Part shown: in pieces, positions 21,306 through 29,708 of the stretch
Layout: each line of letters begins with the position of its first letter
Position numbering within the stretch: position 1 is the stretch's first letter
From: Pseudomonas svalbardensis
GTDB lineage: Bacteria; Pseudomonadota; Gammaproteobacteria; Pseudomonadales; Pseudomonadaceae
Direction of reading: 5' to 3'
DNA length: 64,000 nt
Assembly (NCBI RefSeq): GCF_030053115.1
Contig: NZ_CP125619.1
Location: 6,037,001 to 6,101,000, forward strand
The notes under the pieces: model-generated
What the model was told of the DNA's origin: nothing
The model's database searches: none
What the model saw: the letters and a program-made list of their open reading frames with translations, nothing else
Made by a program: the position numbers and the translations under genes

Positions 21306-22700
21306 ATGGCATCCCGCGCCCTTACCTCGATCGCGCTCAGCGCCGTCACCTTGCTCTCCGGCTGCTCGGCGTTTCGCAACTACGACTCCGAACTGGCCCA
21401 AACCAACCAGCAACTGGCCGCCGGCAATGTCGATGCCGCGTTGACCCTGCTGGAAAAGAACAACACCAGCGCGGACAAAGACCTGCTCTATTACTTCGAG
21501 AAAGGGGAACTGCTGCGCGCCAAAGGTGACCTGTCCGGCAGCCAGAATGCCTGGACCAGTGCCGATCAGGTGGTGGGCAAGTGGGAAGACTCGGTCAAGC
21601 TTGATACCGGCAAATACCTCGCCCAGTTCGGCAGTTTCGTGGTGAACGACAAGGTCCGTCGCTACGAAGGCTACGACTACGAAAAAGTCATGTTGACCAC
21701 GCAGATGGCCCTCAACCTGCTGGCGGTGAACGACTTCGACGGCGCGCGCATGTCGATCAAGAAGACCCACGAACGCGAAGCAGTGATCGCCGACCTGCGC
21801 GACAAGGAATACCTCAAGAGCGAAGAGGAAGCCGAGAAAGAAGGCGTCAAAACCCAGTACAAGGATTTGCAGGGTTACCCGGTCGCGAGCCTCGACGCAC
21901 CGGAAGTGGTCAGCCTGAAAAACAGCTACCAGAGTGCGTTCAGCCACTACCTGGCCGGCTTCGTCTACGAAGCCCTGGGTGAAAAAGACCTGGCCGCGCC
22001 GGGCTATCGCAAAGCCGCCGAACTGCGCCCGAACACTCCGCTGCTCGAACAGGCGCTGGTCAATCTCGACAAGCCAAGTGGCAAGGACGAGGCAAGTGAC
22101 GTCCTGATCGTCGTGCAAAGTGGTCTGGCGCCGGCGCGCGATTCGATCCGCATCCCATTGCCCTTGCCGATCAGCAACCAGTTGGTGATCACGCCACTGT
22201 CGTTCCCAATCATCAAGGCGGACACCTCCACCGCCACGCTCACCCAGATTGGCGTGGACGGTCAGCAACTGAACTTGACGCAACTCAACAGCACCACTGC
22301 CATGTCCCGTCGCGCACTGCGTGACGATATGCCGGGCATCATTTTGCGCACCACCGTGCGTGCCGTGACCAAAGGCGTGGCACAGAAGCAGATCAATGAA
22401 ACCAACCCGCTGGCGGGCCTGGCGGTCGGTATCTCTTCAGCCGTGCTCGAAGGTGCCGATACCCGTACGTGGCGCACCCTGCCGGACTACACCCAAGTGG
22501 TGCGTCTGCGCCTGAAGAAAGGTGAGCACCAAGTCACCCTGCCGAGCGCCGTGGGCGGTTCGGTGGTCAAGGTCACCGTCGATCAGCGTTACCAGGTCAT
22601 CAGCCTGCGCGCCGTGGGCAATCAGGTGTTCGCCAGCGGCGTGGCCGCGCATGTGATCCCGAGTGCCAACCCGACCGCCGTGGCCAGCCTCAAACCTTAA
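21306..22700 (+). CDS. COG3014 family lipoprotein
   Basis: 464-residue predicted outer-membrane lipoprotein. The signal peptide ends in the lipobox LLSGC at about residue 20. The next 200 residues look like TPR helices (QLAAGNVDAALTLLEKNN, YYFEKGELLRAKGDLSGS, YLAGFVYEALGEKDLAAPGYRKAAELRP), and the C-terminal half is beta-rich. No enzymatic motif is visible. First gene of a four-gene envelope operon with YcfL- and LpoB-type genes, so it may organise or sense peptidoglycan synthesis. That role is inferred from context. Confidence 0.85.
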   Translation: MASRALTSIALSAVTLLSGCSAFRNYDSELAQTNQQLAAGNVDAALTLLEKNNTSADKDLLYYFEKGELLRAKGDLSGSQNAWTSADQVVGKWEDSVKLDTGKYLAQFGSFVVNDKVRRYEGYDYEKVMLTTQMALNLLAVNDFDGARMSIKKTHEREAVIADLRDKEYLKSEEEAEKEGVKTQYKDLQGYPVASLDAPEVVSLKNSYQSAFSHYLAGFVYEALGEKDLAAPGYRKAAELRPNTPLLEQALVNLDKPSGKDEASDVLIVVQSGLAPARDSIRIPLPLPISNQLVITPLSFPIIKADTSTATLTQIGVDGQQLNLTQLNSTTAMSRRALRDDMPGIILRTTVRAVTKGVAQKQINETNPLAGLAVGISSAVLEGADTRTWRTLPDYTQVVRLRLKKGEHQVTLPSAVGGSVVKVTVDQRYQVISLRAVGNQVFASGVAAHVIPSANPTAVASLKP

Positions 22701-22715
22701 GAACGGAGTCTTTGC

Positions 22716-23087
22716 ATGCGTTTCAAACTTATCGCTGTTGTCGCCCTGGCCTTGTTGGCCGGGTGCGCCACCCCGCCACCGCCGGAACCTGGCAGCGCCG
22801 CCAGCAAGGTCGTGGCCATGGGCAAGCTCAAGAACATCGTGGTCGGCGCCATGCGCGTCGCCCGGGAAAATGGCTTCATGACGGTCAATGCGCAGCTGAG
22901 CAACACCAGCTTCAACAACAAGACCTTCTACTACCGTTTTGCCTGGCTCGGCCCTGAAGGCTTCCCCGTCGCCGAAGAAGAAACCTGGAAAAGCCAGATG
23001 ATGTACGGCGAGCAGACCAGCTTCATTCAGGCGATCGCGCCAACCGCCAAAGCCGTGGATTTCCGTCTCGAAATCAAAACGCCTTAA
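22716..23087 (+). CDS. YcfL-like lipoprotein (DUF1425)
   Basis: 123-residue lipoprotein with a short signal peptide and lipobox LLAGC, a proline-rich tether (ATPPPPEPG), then a small beta-rich domain with YYRFAWLGPEGFPV. It starts 15 bp after the preceding gene and precedes lpoB by 39 bp. In E. coli ycfL also sits directly upstream of lpoB, so the gene pair is conserved, but the molecular role is unknown. Confidence 0.85.
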   Translation: MRFKLIAVVALALLAGCATPPPPEPGSAASKVVAMGKLKNIVVGAMRVARENGFMTVNAQLSNTSFNNKTFYYRFAWLGPEGFPVAEEETWKSQMMYGEQTSFIQAIAPTAKAVDFRLEIKTP

Positions 23088-23126
23088 GCCCGACACCCTA
23101 TTCGTTCAGTTCTAGAGAGCATTCCC

Positions 23127-23714
23127 ATGTTTGCACGCTTTTCGTTCATTGCCGTTATCGCCCTTCTGGCCAGCGGTTGCGCCAACACTTCGCCAACGCT
23201 GGGCAGCAAAAGCATCAGCTACGGCGACACCAAGGCTGTAGAAACCGTGACCAATGAGTTCGGTTCCACCGACCTGCAGATGATCGCTGAATCCATGACC
23301 CGCTCCCTGGCCCAGTCCGGCATCATGCAGGGTCGTCCGGTGGTTCAGGTCTACGACGTGAAGAACAAGACCAGCGAGTACATCGATACCCGCGAAATCA
23401 CCACCAGCATCAAGACCCAGCTGATGAAAACCGGTGTCGCGCGCTTCGCCAGCGACAACAACGCGATGCAAAGCCAGGTTGACCAGCTCAAGCTGCAAAA
23501 CCAGAGCGGCCTGTACAAGAAAAGCACCGTGGCCAAGACCGGCAACATGATCGCCGCCAAATACCGTATCGAAGGTTCGATCAGCTCGATCGTCAAGCGC
23601 AGCAGCGACTACAAGGACGTCTTCTACAAATTCAGCCTGCAATTGATTGACGTTGAAAGCGGTCTGGCCGAGTGGATGGACGAGAAAGAGATCCGCAAGA
23701 CCACGGAGCGTTAA
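23127..23714 (+). CDS. lpoB: Penicillin-binding protein activator LpoB
   Basis: 195-residue lipoprotein with lipobox ASGC and the LpoB fold: DLQMIAESMTRSLAQSG, GRPVVQVYDVKNKTSEYIDTREI, GNMIAAKYRIEGSISSIVKR, and a C-terminal KFSLQLIDVESGLAEW. In E. coli the outer-membrane LpoB reaches through peptidoglycan to activate PBP1b. Pseudomonas uses LpoP for PBP1b, so the partner of this homologue is uncertain. It keeps the YcfL neighbour seen in enterobacteria. Confidence 0.88.
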   Translation: MFARFSFIAVIALLASGCANTSPTLGSKSISYGDTKAVETVTNEFGSTDLQMIAESMTRSLAQSGIMQGRPVVQVYDVKNKTSEYIDTREITTSIKTQLMKTGVARFASDNNAMQSQVDQLKLQNQSGLYKKSTVAKTGNMIAAKYRIEGSISSIVKRSSDYKDVFYKFSLQLIDVESGLAEWMDEKEIRKTTER

Positions 23715-23717
23715 TCA

Positions 23718-24461
23718 ATGCGCGCATGGATTGGCATGATGGCCCTGGCTTGCGCCTTCAGCGTGCAAGCGGCCCCGAAAGTCGCCGTGACGGACCTCGC
23801 GTACCAGGAGCGAGTGGAGCAGTACATCCACATCGTTTCGGCACAGAGCAACCACAACCAGAGTTACTACGGCGCCAGCGGGTCTTCGAGCTACAACGAA
23901 ATCGAAGCCACCACCAGCTACATCGAACAAGGTGAATTGCGCAAATTCACCGGCGACATCAAGGGCGAGATTCTTCGTACCGGCATGTTCCAGCTGGTCC
24001 AGGGCACGCCTTATACATCGGCGTCCAAGGGTGACGTCTATGACGTGATCAAGCGAATCAAGGCCGGCAACTTCAAAGGCGCCGACTATGTGTTGTTCGG
24101 CACCGTGTCGGACATCGACTTCAACAACGACATCAACGAGCTCGCCAACACCGATAGCTATTCGGCGGTGCTGGCGTTGACCCTGGTGGCGGATTTCAGC
24201 CTGATCAACACCAAGACCTTCGAAATCACCTCGGCCTTCACGGCGATGGGCGAAGGTCAGGACACCAAACTGATGAACCATCGGGACATCCGTGTCTCGC
24301 TGAACCGCCCGCGGGTGGTGCGTGACGTGTCCAAGTCCTTGGGCGAAGACGTGGCGGGGCAACTGAGCCAACAGCTCGGTGGCGGCGGTTACGAGCAGCC
24401 GGGCCAAGCCCCGCGGCGCAATAACCTGCCAGCGGACATAGCGCCAGTGATTCTGCGCTGA
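23718..24461 (+). CDS. LpoB/CsgG-like periplasmic protein
   Basis: 247-residue protein beginning 3 bp after lpoB. The signal peptide appears cleaved after VQA (type I), without a convincing lipobox, so it is probably a soluble periplasmic paralogue rather than a lipoprotein. The core KVAVTDLAYQERV, IEQGELRKFTGDIKGEILRTGMFQLVQ and GADYVLFGTVSDIDFNND matches the LpoB/CsgG fold; a Ser/Tyr-rich insertion (SYYGASGSSSYNE) is unusual. Pro/Gly-rich C-terminal tail. Function unknown beyond the family. Confidence 0.8.
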   Translation: MRAWIGMMALACAFSVQAAPKVAVTDLAYQERVEQYIHIVSAQSNHNQSYYGASGSSSYNEIEATTSYIEQGELRKFTGDIKGEILRTGMFQLVQGTPYTSASKGDVYDVIKRIKAGNFKGADYVLFGTVSDIDFNNDINELANTDSYSAVLALTLVADFSLINTKTFEITSAFTAMGEGQDTKLMNHRDIRVSLNRPRVVRDVSKSLGEDVAGQLSQQLGGGGYEQPGQAPRRNNLPADIAPVILR

Positions 24462-24472
24462 ACCCTGAAACT

Positions 24473-24492
24473 AAAAAGGCGACCCTAAGGGT
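24473..24492 (+). terminator. Left half of an IS-split terminator
   Basis: AAAAAGGCGACCCTAAGGGT. Joined to 25919-25940 it would form GGCGACCCTAAGGGTCGCC with flanking A- and T-runs, a bidirectional terminator between the lipoprotein operon and the convergent lysE-type gene. The IS4 element now separates the two halves. Bases 24481-24492 (GACCCTAAGGGT) are the left copy of the 12-bp target duplication. Confidence 0.8.
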
Positions 24493-24493
24493 T

Positions 24494-24522
24494 AATGCCA
24501 GTCAGTTAAGCTGACTGGCATT
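24494..24522 (+). terminator. Terminator-like hairpin in the left IS end
   Basis: Perfect 12-bp stem AATGCCAGTCAG / CTGACTGGCATT with a 5-nt loop, followed by TTTCTTT on the plus strand. It would stop transcripts entering the element from the lipoprotein operon, so the insertion supplies a substitute for the terminator it broke. Confidence 0.65.
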
Positions 24523-25884
24523 TTTCTTTCTGATCGGATATTTCGGTGATTTGAGCCTTATGGCGCGGGGATAAATGCGCTCTTCCCGTCGATGCGGCAG
24601 AACATAATGCGGGGCAGAGGCGTGCAGCTCGGCCAGATATTTGGGGATGTTCCCGGAACGGTCGGCCGAAACGCTGTTGATAAACCCTAAAATTGCCCAA
24701 GTACACGCGGCAAAGCTCATTTCGCACGGGTAAATACCTGGACAGTGGCGGCTCATTTCCACCATCTGGTAGCGCAGCAGGTTGTAGCCCAGCAACACAC
24801 CCCACAGTTCCTGCTCGATCATCTCGGGCGTCTTGCTACGCAATGTATAGCTGCTGTTGAGCAGCGTCTGTTTCATCTCGCGAAACCCTAATTCGATCTC
24901 CCATCGCTGGCTGTACAGGTCGACGATTTCGTCGGACGGGAAGCGTAGCGGATCGGCCATCGACGTCAGGATCTGACAAACCTTGCCCTTGACGGTTTTG
25001 CTCAGCAATCGCGCGGTCAGGCGCTCCGGCAGCCCCGGCCATTGCGTGCGGGCCTGCGGCGAAGTGCTCAACGAGACCACAGCGTCCTGGCGCCCCAAGC
25101 GCTGAATCACTTCGTACTGCGCACCTTTGCGCAGAGGCATCAGCCAATGCCGCTCGATGCCTGCTTGCTGCCACTGATGCAGCAAACCCAAGGAGTAAAA
25201 ACCGCGATCGAACAGCGTCAGCGAGTGATCGGGCGTGGTTTCGATCAGTTGCTCCGCCAGTTTCATTTCGTTGCTGCGATAGCCATCCAACGCGCTGCCG
25301 ATCAGCATGTGGCTGGTCAACTCCATTTGGCAGACCATGCGCACCTGGGGGAAACCGGTGTCGCCATGCTGGTTGCTGGCGGAATCGTAGCGCGCCCGAT
25401 TTTCGGGTGTATCGGGCGTTCGCCATACGACACCGTCGACCCCCAGCAAACGCAAGCCTGCCCAAGTTGGGTGATCCACGGCCTCATGCCAACTTTTCTG
25501 AGTCAGATGGAAGACTTGTCGTACAGCTTCGCTGCCTAATCGCTGACGGGCCTGGACTACGGCGCTGGGCGCCACCAGCGGACGTTGTCCCGGCAGCATG
25601 ATGTTCATGCGGCTGACCACATCCCAGGCCGACATGCGTCGAAAGAACGCCATGGAGATCACGCACCAAAGCATCATTTCCAGCGGCAAACGCCGCTTGC
25701 GCAGGGTCGCCACGCCGGCCTGTTCAAGTGCCTGCTCGACCAAAGATGGATCGAGTAAAGAATCCAGTCCCTCGATTGAGTTAGGGGTGGAGGCGATATT
25801 GTGGGTCAGTTCTAGGGCCCGAGCGAGACGCATAAAAAAATCCGATGCCAGTACAGGCATCGGATTTTGATTTCTTGCGGCCAA
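24502..25884 (-). CDS. IS4-family transposase
   Basis: 460-residue DDE transposase. The IS4 signature Y-(2)-R-(3)-E-(6)-K is present as [15 protein letters not shown], with the E of the triad, and the first two acidic residues lie in [13 protein letters not shown] and [12 protein letters not shown]. The N-terminal region before [20 protein letters not shown] is a helical DNA-binding part. The reading frame is intact, ending inside the left inverted repeat, so the element may be active. The start at 25884 is the furthest upstream; a later Met (MPVLASDFF) is possible. Confidence 0.92.
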   Translation of the reverse strand: MAARNQNPMPVLASDFFMRLARALELTHNIASTPNSIEGLDSLLDPSLVEQALEQAGVATLRKRRLPLEMMLWCVISMAFFRRMSAWDVVSRMNIMLPGQRPLVAPSAVVQARQRLGSEAVRQVFHLTQKSWHEAVDHPTWAGLRLLGVDGVVWRTPDTPENRARYDSASNQHGDTGFPQVRMVCQMELTSHMLIGSALDGYRSNEMKLAEQLIETTPDHSLTLFDRGFYSLGLLHQWQQAGIERHWLMPLRKGAQYEVIQRLGRQDAVVSLSTSPQARTQWPGLPERLTARLLSKTVKGKVCQILTSMADPLRFPSDEIVDLYSQRWEIELGFREMKQTLLNSSYTLRSKTPEMIEQELWGVLLGYNLLRYQMVEMSRHCPGIYPCEMSFAACTWAILGFINSVSADRSGNIPKYLAELHASAPHYVLPHRREERIYPRAIRLKSPKYPIRKKNASQLN

Positions 25885-25918
25885 AGGTCAAGCAAGAGGG
25901 CTTAACTGATCGGCATTA

Positions 25919-25940
25919 GACCCTAAGGGTCGCCTTTTTT
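25919..25940. terminator. Right half of the IS-split terminator, with target duplication
   Basis: GACCCTAAGGGT (25919-25930, right target copy) continuing into CGCCTTTTTT. It provides the missing arm of the palindrome whose other half is at 24473-24492. The remaining CCCTAAGGG core is too small to be a strong hairpin on its own. Confidence 0.75.
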
Positions 25941-25953
25941 GTGCCTGACGGTT

Positions 25954-26586
25954 TTACACCACCGCTTTGCGAAGGGTCGCCATGAACGCCGCCGCACCGA
26001 TGAACAGCCCGGCAAAGGTGCGGTTCATGCGTTTTTGCTGCTTGGGCGTGCGCAACAGGCGCAACACCTTGGAAGCGAGCCCGGTGTAACCGGCCATGAC
26101 GATCAGGTCGACGCAGATCATGGTCACACCGAGGATCAGGTACTGCGCCACCAGCGGTGCATGCGGATCAATGAATTGCGGCAGCACTGCGAGCATGAAC
26201 ACCAACGCCTTGGGGTTGCTGACGTTCACCAGGAACCCCCGGAACACCAGCGCCATCGGCTTGCCGATTTGCCGGACGGCCGCGTCGTCGCTCATGTCAT
26301 TGGGCAGCGCGCGCCATTGCTTGACCGCCAGGTAAACCAGATAGGCCACGCCAAACCATTTGATCGCGTAGAAAGCGGTGGCCGACGCCGCGAGGATTGC
26401 ACCGACACCGGCGGCGACAATCGCAATCTGTAGCGCCAGGCCCAGTTGCAGGCCCAGGGCGTTCCAATAACCGCGCCAGAAACCGTATCGCAGACCGCTG
26501 GACATCGACGCAATGGCGCCGGCACCGGGAGACAGACTGATCACCCAGCAGGCGGCAAAAAACGCCAGCCATGTTTGAAGCACCAT
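25954..26586 (-). CDS. LysE/RhtB-family amino-acid exporter
   Basis: 210-residue inner-membrane exporter with about six hydrophobic segments. It shows the family opening WLAFFAACWVISLSPGAGAIASMSSGLRYG and the middle motif FRGFLVNVSNPKALVFMLAVLPQFI. Substrates of this family are neutral or basic amino acids and homoserine lactone; the specific one cannot be inferred. It converged on the lipoprotein operon before the IS4 insertion. Confidence 0.92.
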   Translation of the reverse strand: MVLQTWLAFFAACWVISLSPGAGAIASMSSGLRYGFWRGYWNALGLQLGLALQIAIVAAGVGAILAASATAFYAIKWFGVAYLVYLAVKQWRALPNDMSDDAAVRQIGKPMALVFRGFLVNVSNPKALVFMLAVLPQFIDPHAPLVAQYLILGVTMICVDLIVMAGYTGLASKVLRLLRTPKQQKRMNRTFAGLFIGAAAFMATLRKAVV

Positions 26587-26701
26587 CGCACACCTCGACT
26601 CAGACTCGTGACAGACGTCTAAGCTAATGCGGCTTTGGGCCGATGACTACCGATTTTTTGCAGGACAGAACAGCTGCCGACCAGCGTGGTCGGCATTTCG
26701 G

Positions 26702-27283
26702 CTACTTTTCGAAACCGCTGGAAGGGAATACATCGCTGCCGCGCCAGCGTCGAACCGAGCGCTGGAAGAACAGGCTGTTGGGCACTTGCACCATGGCGCT
26801 GCCGGTGCCGAGTTCTTCGGCTTCGATCAGCGTGGTGTAGAGCAGATTGATCGCAACGACCCGGCCTTTTACGCCGGGCTTGTCGGTGGTGTCCACCAAC
26901 TCGACCACGTCACCGAGGCGAAACGGGCCGACGGTGAAGATCAGGATTGCGCACAACAGATTCGAGAGCACGCTCCACATGGCGAAGAACGCCACTGCCG
27001 CTACCGCGACAAACCCGGACAACGCGGTCCAGAGCACCGTTGCCGACACCCCGAGGCGTTCCAGCACGAAGATCAGCGCACTGCCCATGATCAGCCAGCG
27101 CAGACCACCGCGTAGCGGCATCAGCAATTGCGGCGGCAACGGATAGCGCTCACCCAGGCGAGTCAGGCATCTGGCGACGCAACGCTGGGCAATATATCCC
27201 GCCAACAGAATCAGCAGGATCTGCACGAAGAGCCAGATCGGCTCGATCCACACGGCAGGCAATGGCAGCTTGAACGCTTCCAT
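26702..27283 (-). CDS. MscS-like mechanosensitive channel family protein (short)
   Basis: 193-residue membrane protein: N-terminal hydrophobic helices, then a TM3-like stretch (WTALSGFVAVAAVAFFAMWSVLSNLLCAILIF) and the beta domain GPFRLGDVVELVD...GVKGRVVAINLLYTTL with VPNSLFFQRSVRR. It is shorter than E. coli MscS (286) because the C-terminal alpha/beta cage is missing. The start overlaps the ABC-F gene stop as TGATG, implying coupling. Confidence 0.85.
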   Translation of the reverse strand: MEAFKLPLPAVWIEPIWLFVQILLILLAGYIAQRCVARCLTRLGERYPLPPQLLMPLRGGLRWLIMGSALIFVLERLGVSATVLWTALSGFVAVAAVAFFAMWSVLSNLLCAILIFTVGPFRLGDVVELVDTTDKPGVKGRVVAINLLYTTLIEAEELGTGSAMVQVPNSLFFQRSVRRWRGSDVFPSSGFEK

Positions 27284-29193
27284 CAGGACAGCGCCTCCAG
27301 CTCCGCCTGCATGCTTTCGAGCAGTTCCAGCGCTTCCATCCAGGCTTCTTCCAGCTCAGCTTCACGGACCTTCAGCTTGGCCTGTTCGGCCAGCAGATCA
27401 CGCAAGTCGTTCTTGCGCGCCGGCTCGTAAATGTCGCTGTCGCCGAGGCTGGTATCGATCTTCGCCAGTTTCTCGTGCAGCTTGCCCAGTTCGGCTTCGA
27501 GCTTGTCAGCCTCGCGCTTGTGCGGTGCCAGTTGCTGACGCAACGCGGCCGCCGCCTGGCGCTGGGCCTTCTTGTCGGTCTTGTCCGGATTGACCGGCGT
27601 ACTGCTGACCGGGGCGTTGCGCTGGCGGTAATCCACCAGCCAACGGGTGTAGTCTTCCAGGTCGCCGTCGAATTCCTCGACCTTGCCGTCCGCCACCAGA
27701 TAGAAATTGTCGGTGGTGCTTTTGAGCAAATGACGATCGTGGGAAACCACCAATACCGCGCCACTGAACTCCTGAAGGGCCATGGTCAGCGCCAGTCGCA
27801 TTTCCAGGTCCAGGTGGTTGGTCGGTTCGTCGAGCAGCAACAGGTTCGGCCGGCCCCAGGCGATCAACGCCAGCGCCAGACGGGCCTTTTCGCCACCGGA
27901 GAAGTTCAGCACCGGCTCATCGATCCGCGCACCGCGGAAGTCGAAACCACCGAGGAAGTCGCGCAGCGTCTGCTCGCGCTCGGTCGGCGCCAGGCGCTGC
28001 ATATGCAGCAACGGGCTGGCCTTGGAGTCGAGCGAATCCAGCTGATGCTGGGCGAAGTAACCGACGACGGTGTTCTCGCCACGGGTCAATCGACCGGACA
28101 ACGGCTCGAGTTCACCGGCAAGGTTTTTGATCAGGGTCGATTTACCGGCACCGTTCGGGCCAAGCAAACCGATCCGCGCACCGGGGGTCAGCTGCAGCTT
28201 GACCTTCTCCAGCACGGCTCGCTCGCCGTAACCCAGTCGGGCGTCGGAGAGGTCAATCAACGGGCTGGAGATTTTCACTGATTCGCGGAAGACGAAATCG
28301 AACGGCGAATCAACGTGGGCGGCGGACAGTTCTTCCATCCGCTCCAGGGCCTTGATCCGGCTCTGGGCCTGACGGGCCTTGGTGGCCTGGGCCTTGAAGC
28401 GGGCGATGTAGCTTTCCATGTGCGCACGTTGCGCCTGCTGCTTCTCGTAGGCCTGCTGTTGCTGGGCCAGACGCTCGGCACGGGCGCGTTCGAAGGCGCT
28501 GTAACCACCGCGATACAGAGTGATCTTGCGCTGATCGACGTGGGCCACGTGATCGACCACGGCATCGAGGAAGTCCCGGTCGTGGGAAATCAGCATCAAG
28601 GTGCCGGGATAGCTTTTGAGCCATTCTTCGAGCCAGATGATGGCGTCGAGGTCCAAGTGGTTGGTCGGTTCGTCGAGTAGCAGAAGGTCCGAGGGGCACA
28701 TCAAAGCCTGCGCCAAGTTCAGACGCATCCGCCAACCACCAGAGAAATCTCCTACCTGGCGATCCATCTGTTCATTGGTGAACCCAAGGCCGGCCAGCAG
28801 TTTTCGGGCCCGGGCATCGGCGGTGTAACCGTCGGCGCTGTCGAGTTCCGAGTGCAGGCGGGCCTGAGCGGTACCGTCATGGGCCGCTTCGGCTGCCGCG
28901 AGGTCGCGTTGCACCTCGCGCAGGCGCAGGTCGCCATCGAGCACATAGTCGACCGCCACCCGATCGAGGGTGTCGATCTCCTGGCGCATGTGGGCGATGC
29001 GCCAGTCCGCCGGCAAAAAGCAATCACCCGAGTCCGGGTGCAGGTCACCCAGAAGCAAGGCGAACAGGCTCGATTTGCCGGCGCCGTTGGCACCGATGAG
29101 GCCGGCTTTGTGGCCGGCGTGCAGGGTCAGCTCGGCGTCTTCTAGCAGACGTTGAGGGCCACGCTGTAAAGTCAGGTTCTGAAGTCGAATCAT
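27283..29193 (-). CDS. ABC-F family ATPase, YheS-like
   Basis: 636-residue soluble tandem ABC protein that acts on ribosomes, not in transport. Two ATPase cassettes have Walker A GANGAGKSS and GPNGAGKST and signatures FSGGWRMRL and FSGGEKARL, joined by a charged linker (RAERLAQQQQAYEKQQAQRAHMESYIARF). A C-terminal coiled coil follows (about residues 530-636). The ATG at 29193 (MIRLQNLTLQRG) is chosen over an upstream frame start at 29226 because ABC-F proteins begin at this motif. Confidence 0.92.
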   Translation of the reverse strand: MIRLQNLTLQRGPQRLLEDAELTLHAGHKAGLIGANGAGKSSLFALLLGDLHPDSGDCFLPADWRIAHMRQEIDTLDRVAVDYVLDGDLRLREVQRDLAAAEAAHDGTAQARLHSELDSADGYTADARARKLLAGLGFTNEQMDRQVGDFSGGWRMRLNLAQALMCPSDLLLLDEPTNHLDLDAIIWLEEWLKSYPGTLMLISHDRDFLDAVVDHVAHVDQRKITLYRGGYSAFERARAERLAQQQQAYEKQQAQRAHMESYIARFKAQATKARQAQSRIKALERMEELSAAHVDSPFDFVFRESVKISSPLIDLSDARLGYGERAVLEKVKLQLTPGARIGLLGPNGAGKSTLIKNLAGELEPLSGRLTRGENTVVGYFAQHQLDSLDSKASPLLHMQRLAPTEREQTLRDFLGGFDFRGARIDEPVLNFSGGEKARLALALIAWGRPNLLLLDEPTNHLDLEMRLALTMALQEFSGAVLVVSHDRHLLKSTTDNFYLVADGKVEEFDGDLEDYTRWLVDYRQRNAPVSSTPVNPDKTDKKAQRQAAAALRQQLAPHKREADKLEAELGKLHEKLAKIDTSLGDSDIYEPARKNDLRDLLAEQAKLKVREAELEEAWMEALELLESMQAELEALS

Positions 29194-29243
29194 AATGGCG
29201 GCGGAGTCTACCAGCTTCGCTCGCAACTGGCGCGAGTAGCACT
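29194..29243. promoter_or_regulatory. Short divergent promoter region, ABC-F / TIGR02444
   Basis: Only 50 bp separate the divergent starts, so the two promoters overlap or lie partly in coding sequence. No clear boxes could be assigned. Confidence 0.35.
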
Positions 29244-29708
29244 ATGTCCTCTGACCTGTGGAGCTTTTCCCTTAGTACTTACGCCCGTCCCGGCGTTGAA
29301 CCCGCATGCCTGCAATTGCAGTCGGCGGGTGTGAACGCGTGCCTGCTGCTGTGCGGGTTGTGGCTGGGAGAACGTGGCGTCGCCTGTAACGAACACCGAT
29401 TGCAGCAATTGCGTAGCGTGGCCGAGCCGTGGGACGCAGACGTGGTGCGACCGCTGCGAGCCTTGCGGGTGAATTGGAAAGTCGTTGCCGCCGACGATGG
29501 CGAACTGAATGCTTTGCGCGAGCAAGTGAAGGCACTCGAGCTGGAAGCCGAGCGACATCTGTTGGTACGACTGGAACGATCGGCGTTGAGTTGGCCGCAG
29601 GGTGAGGCGACCGATCTATCGGCCTGGCTGGAAGGTGTAACGGCTGGCGCCGCCCACCTGGACCGCGACGCGCTGCATCAGCTGCGCGTCGCGGTAACCG
29701 ACACTTAA
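29244..29708 (+). CDS. TIGR02444 family protein
   Basis: 154-residue conserved protein found mainly in pseudomonads. It begins LWSFSLSTYARPGVEPACLQLQ, and contains NACLLLCGLWLGERGV and a helical C-terminal half. Divergent from the ABC-F gene by 50 bp and ending at the algP stop (4-bp overlap, convergent). No enzymatic motif is visible; function unknown. Confidence 0.85.
   Translation: MSSDLWSFSLSTYARPGVEPACLQLQSAGVNACLLLCGLWLGERGVACNEHRLQQLRSVAEPWDADVVRPLRALRVNWKVVAADDGELNALREQVKALELEAERHLLVRLERSALSWPQGEATDLSAWLEGVTAGAAHLDRDALHQLRVAVTDT

Larger units (their letters stand above)
24493..25918 (-). mobile_element. IS4-family insertion sequence, 1426 bp, complete
   Basis: Bounded by imperfect 18-bp inverted repeats: TAATGCCAGTCAGTTAAG at 24493-24510 and, on the other strand, TAATGCCGATCAGTTAAG at 25901-25918 (16 of 18 identical). 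It is flanked by 12-bp direct repeats GACCCTAAGGGT at 24481-24492 and 25919-25930, the length range known for IS4 elements. It carries one intact transposase gene. Identical target copies and intact ends suggest recent insertion. Confidence 0.93.
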
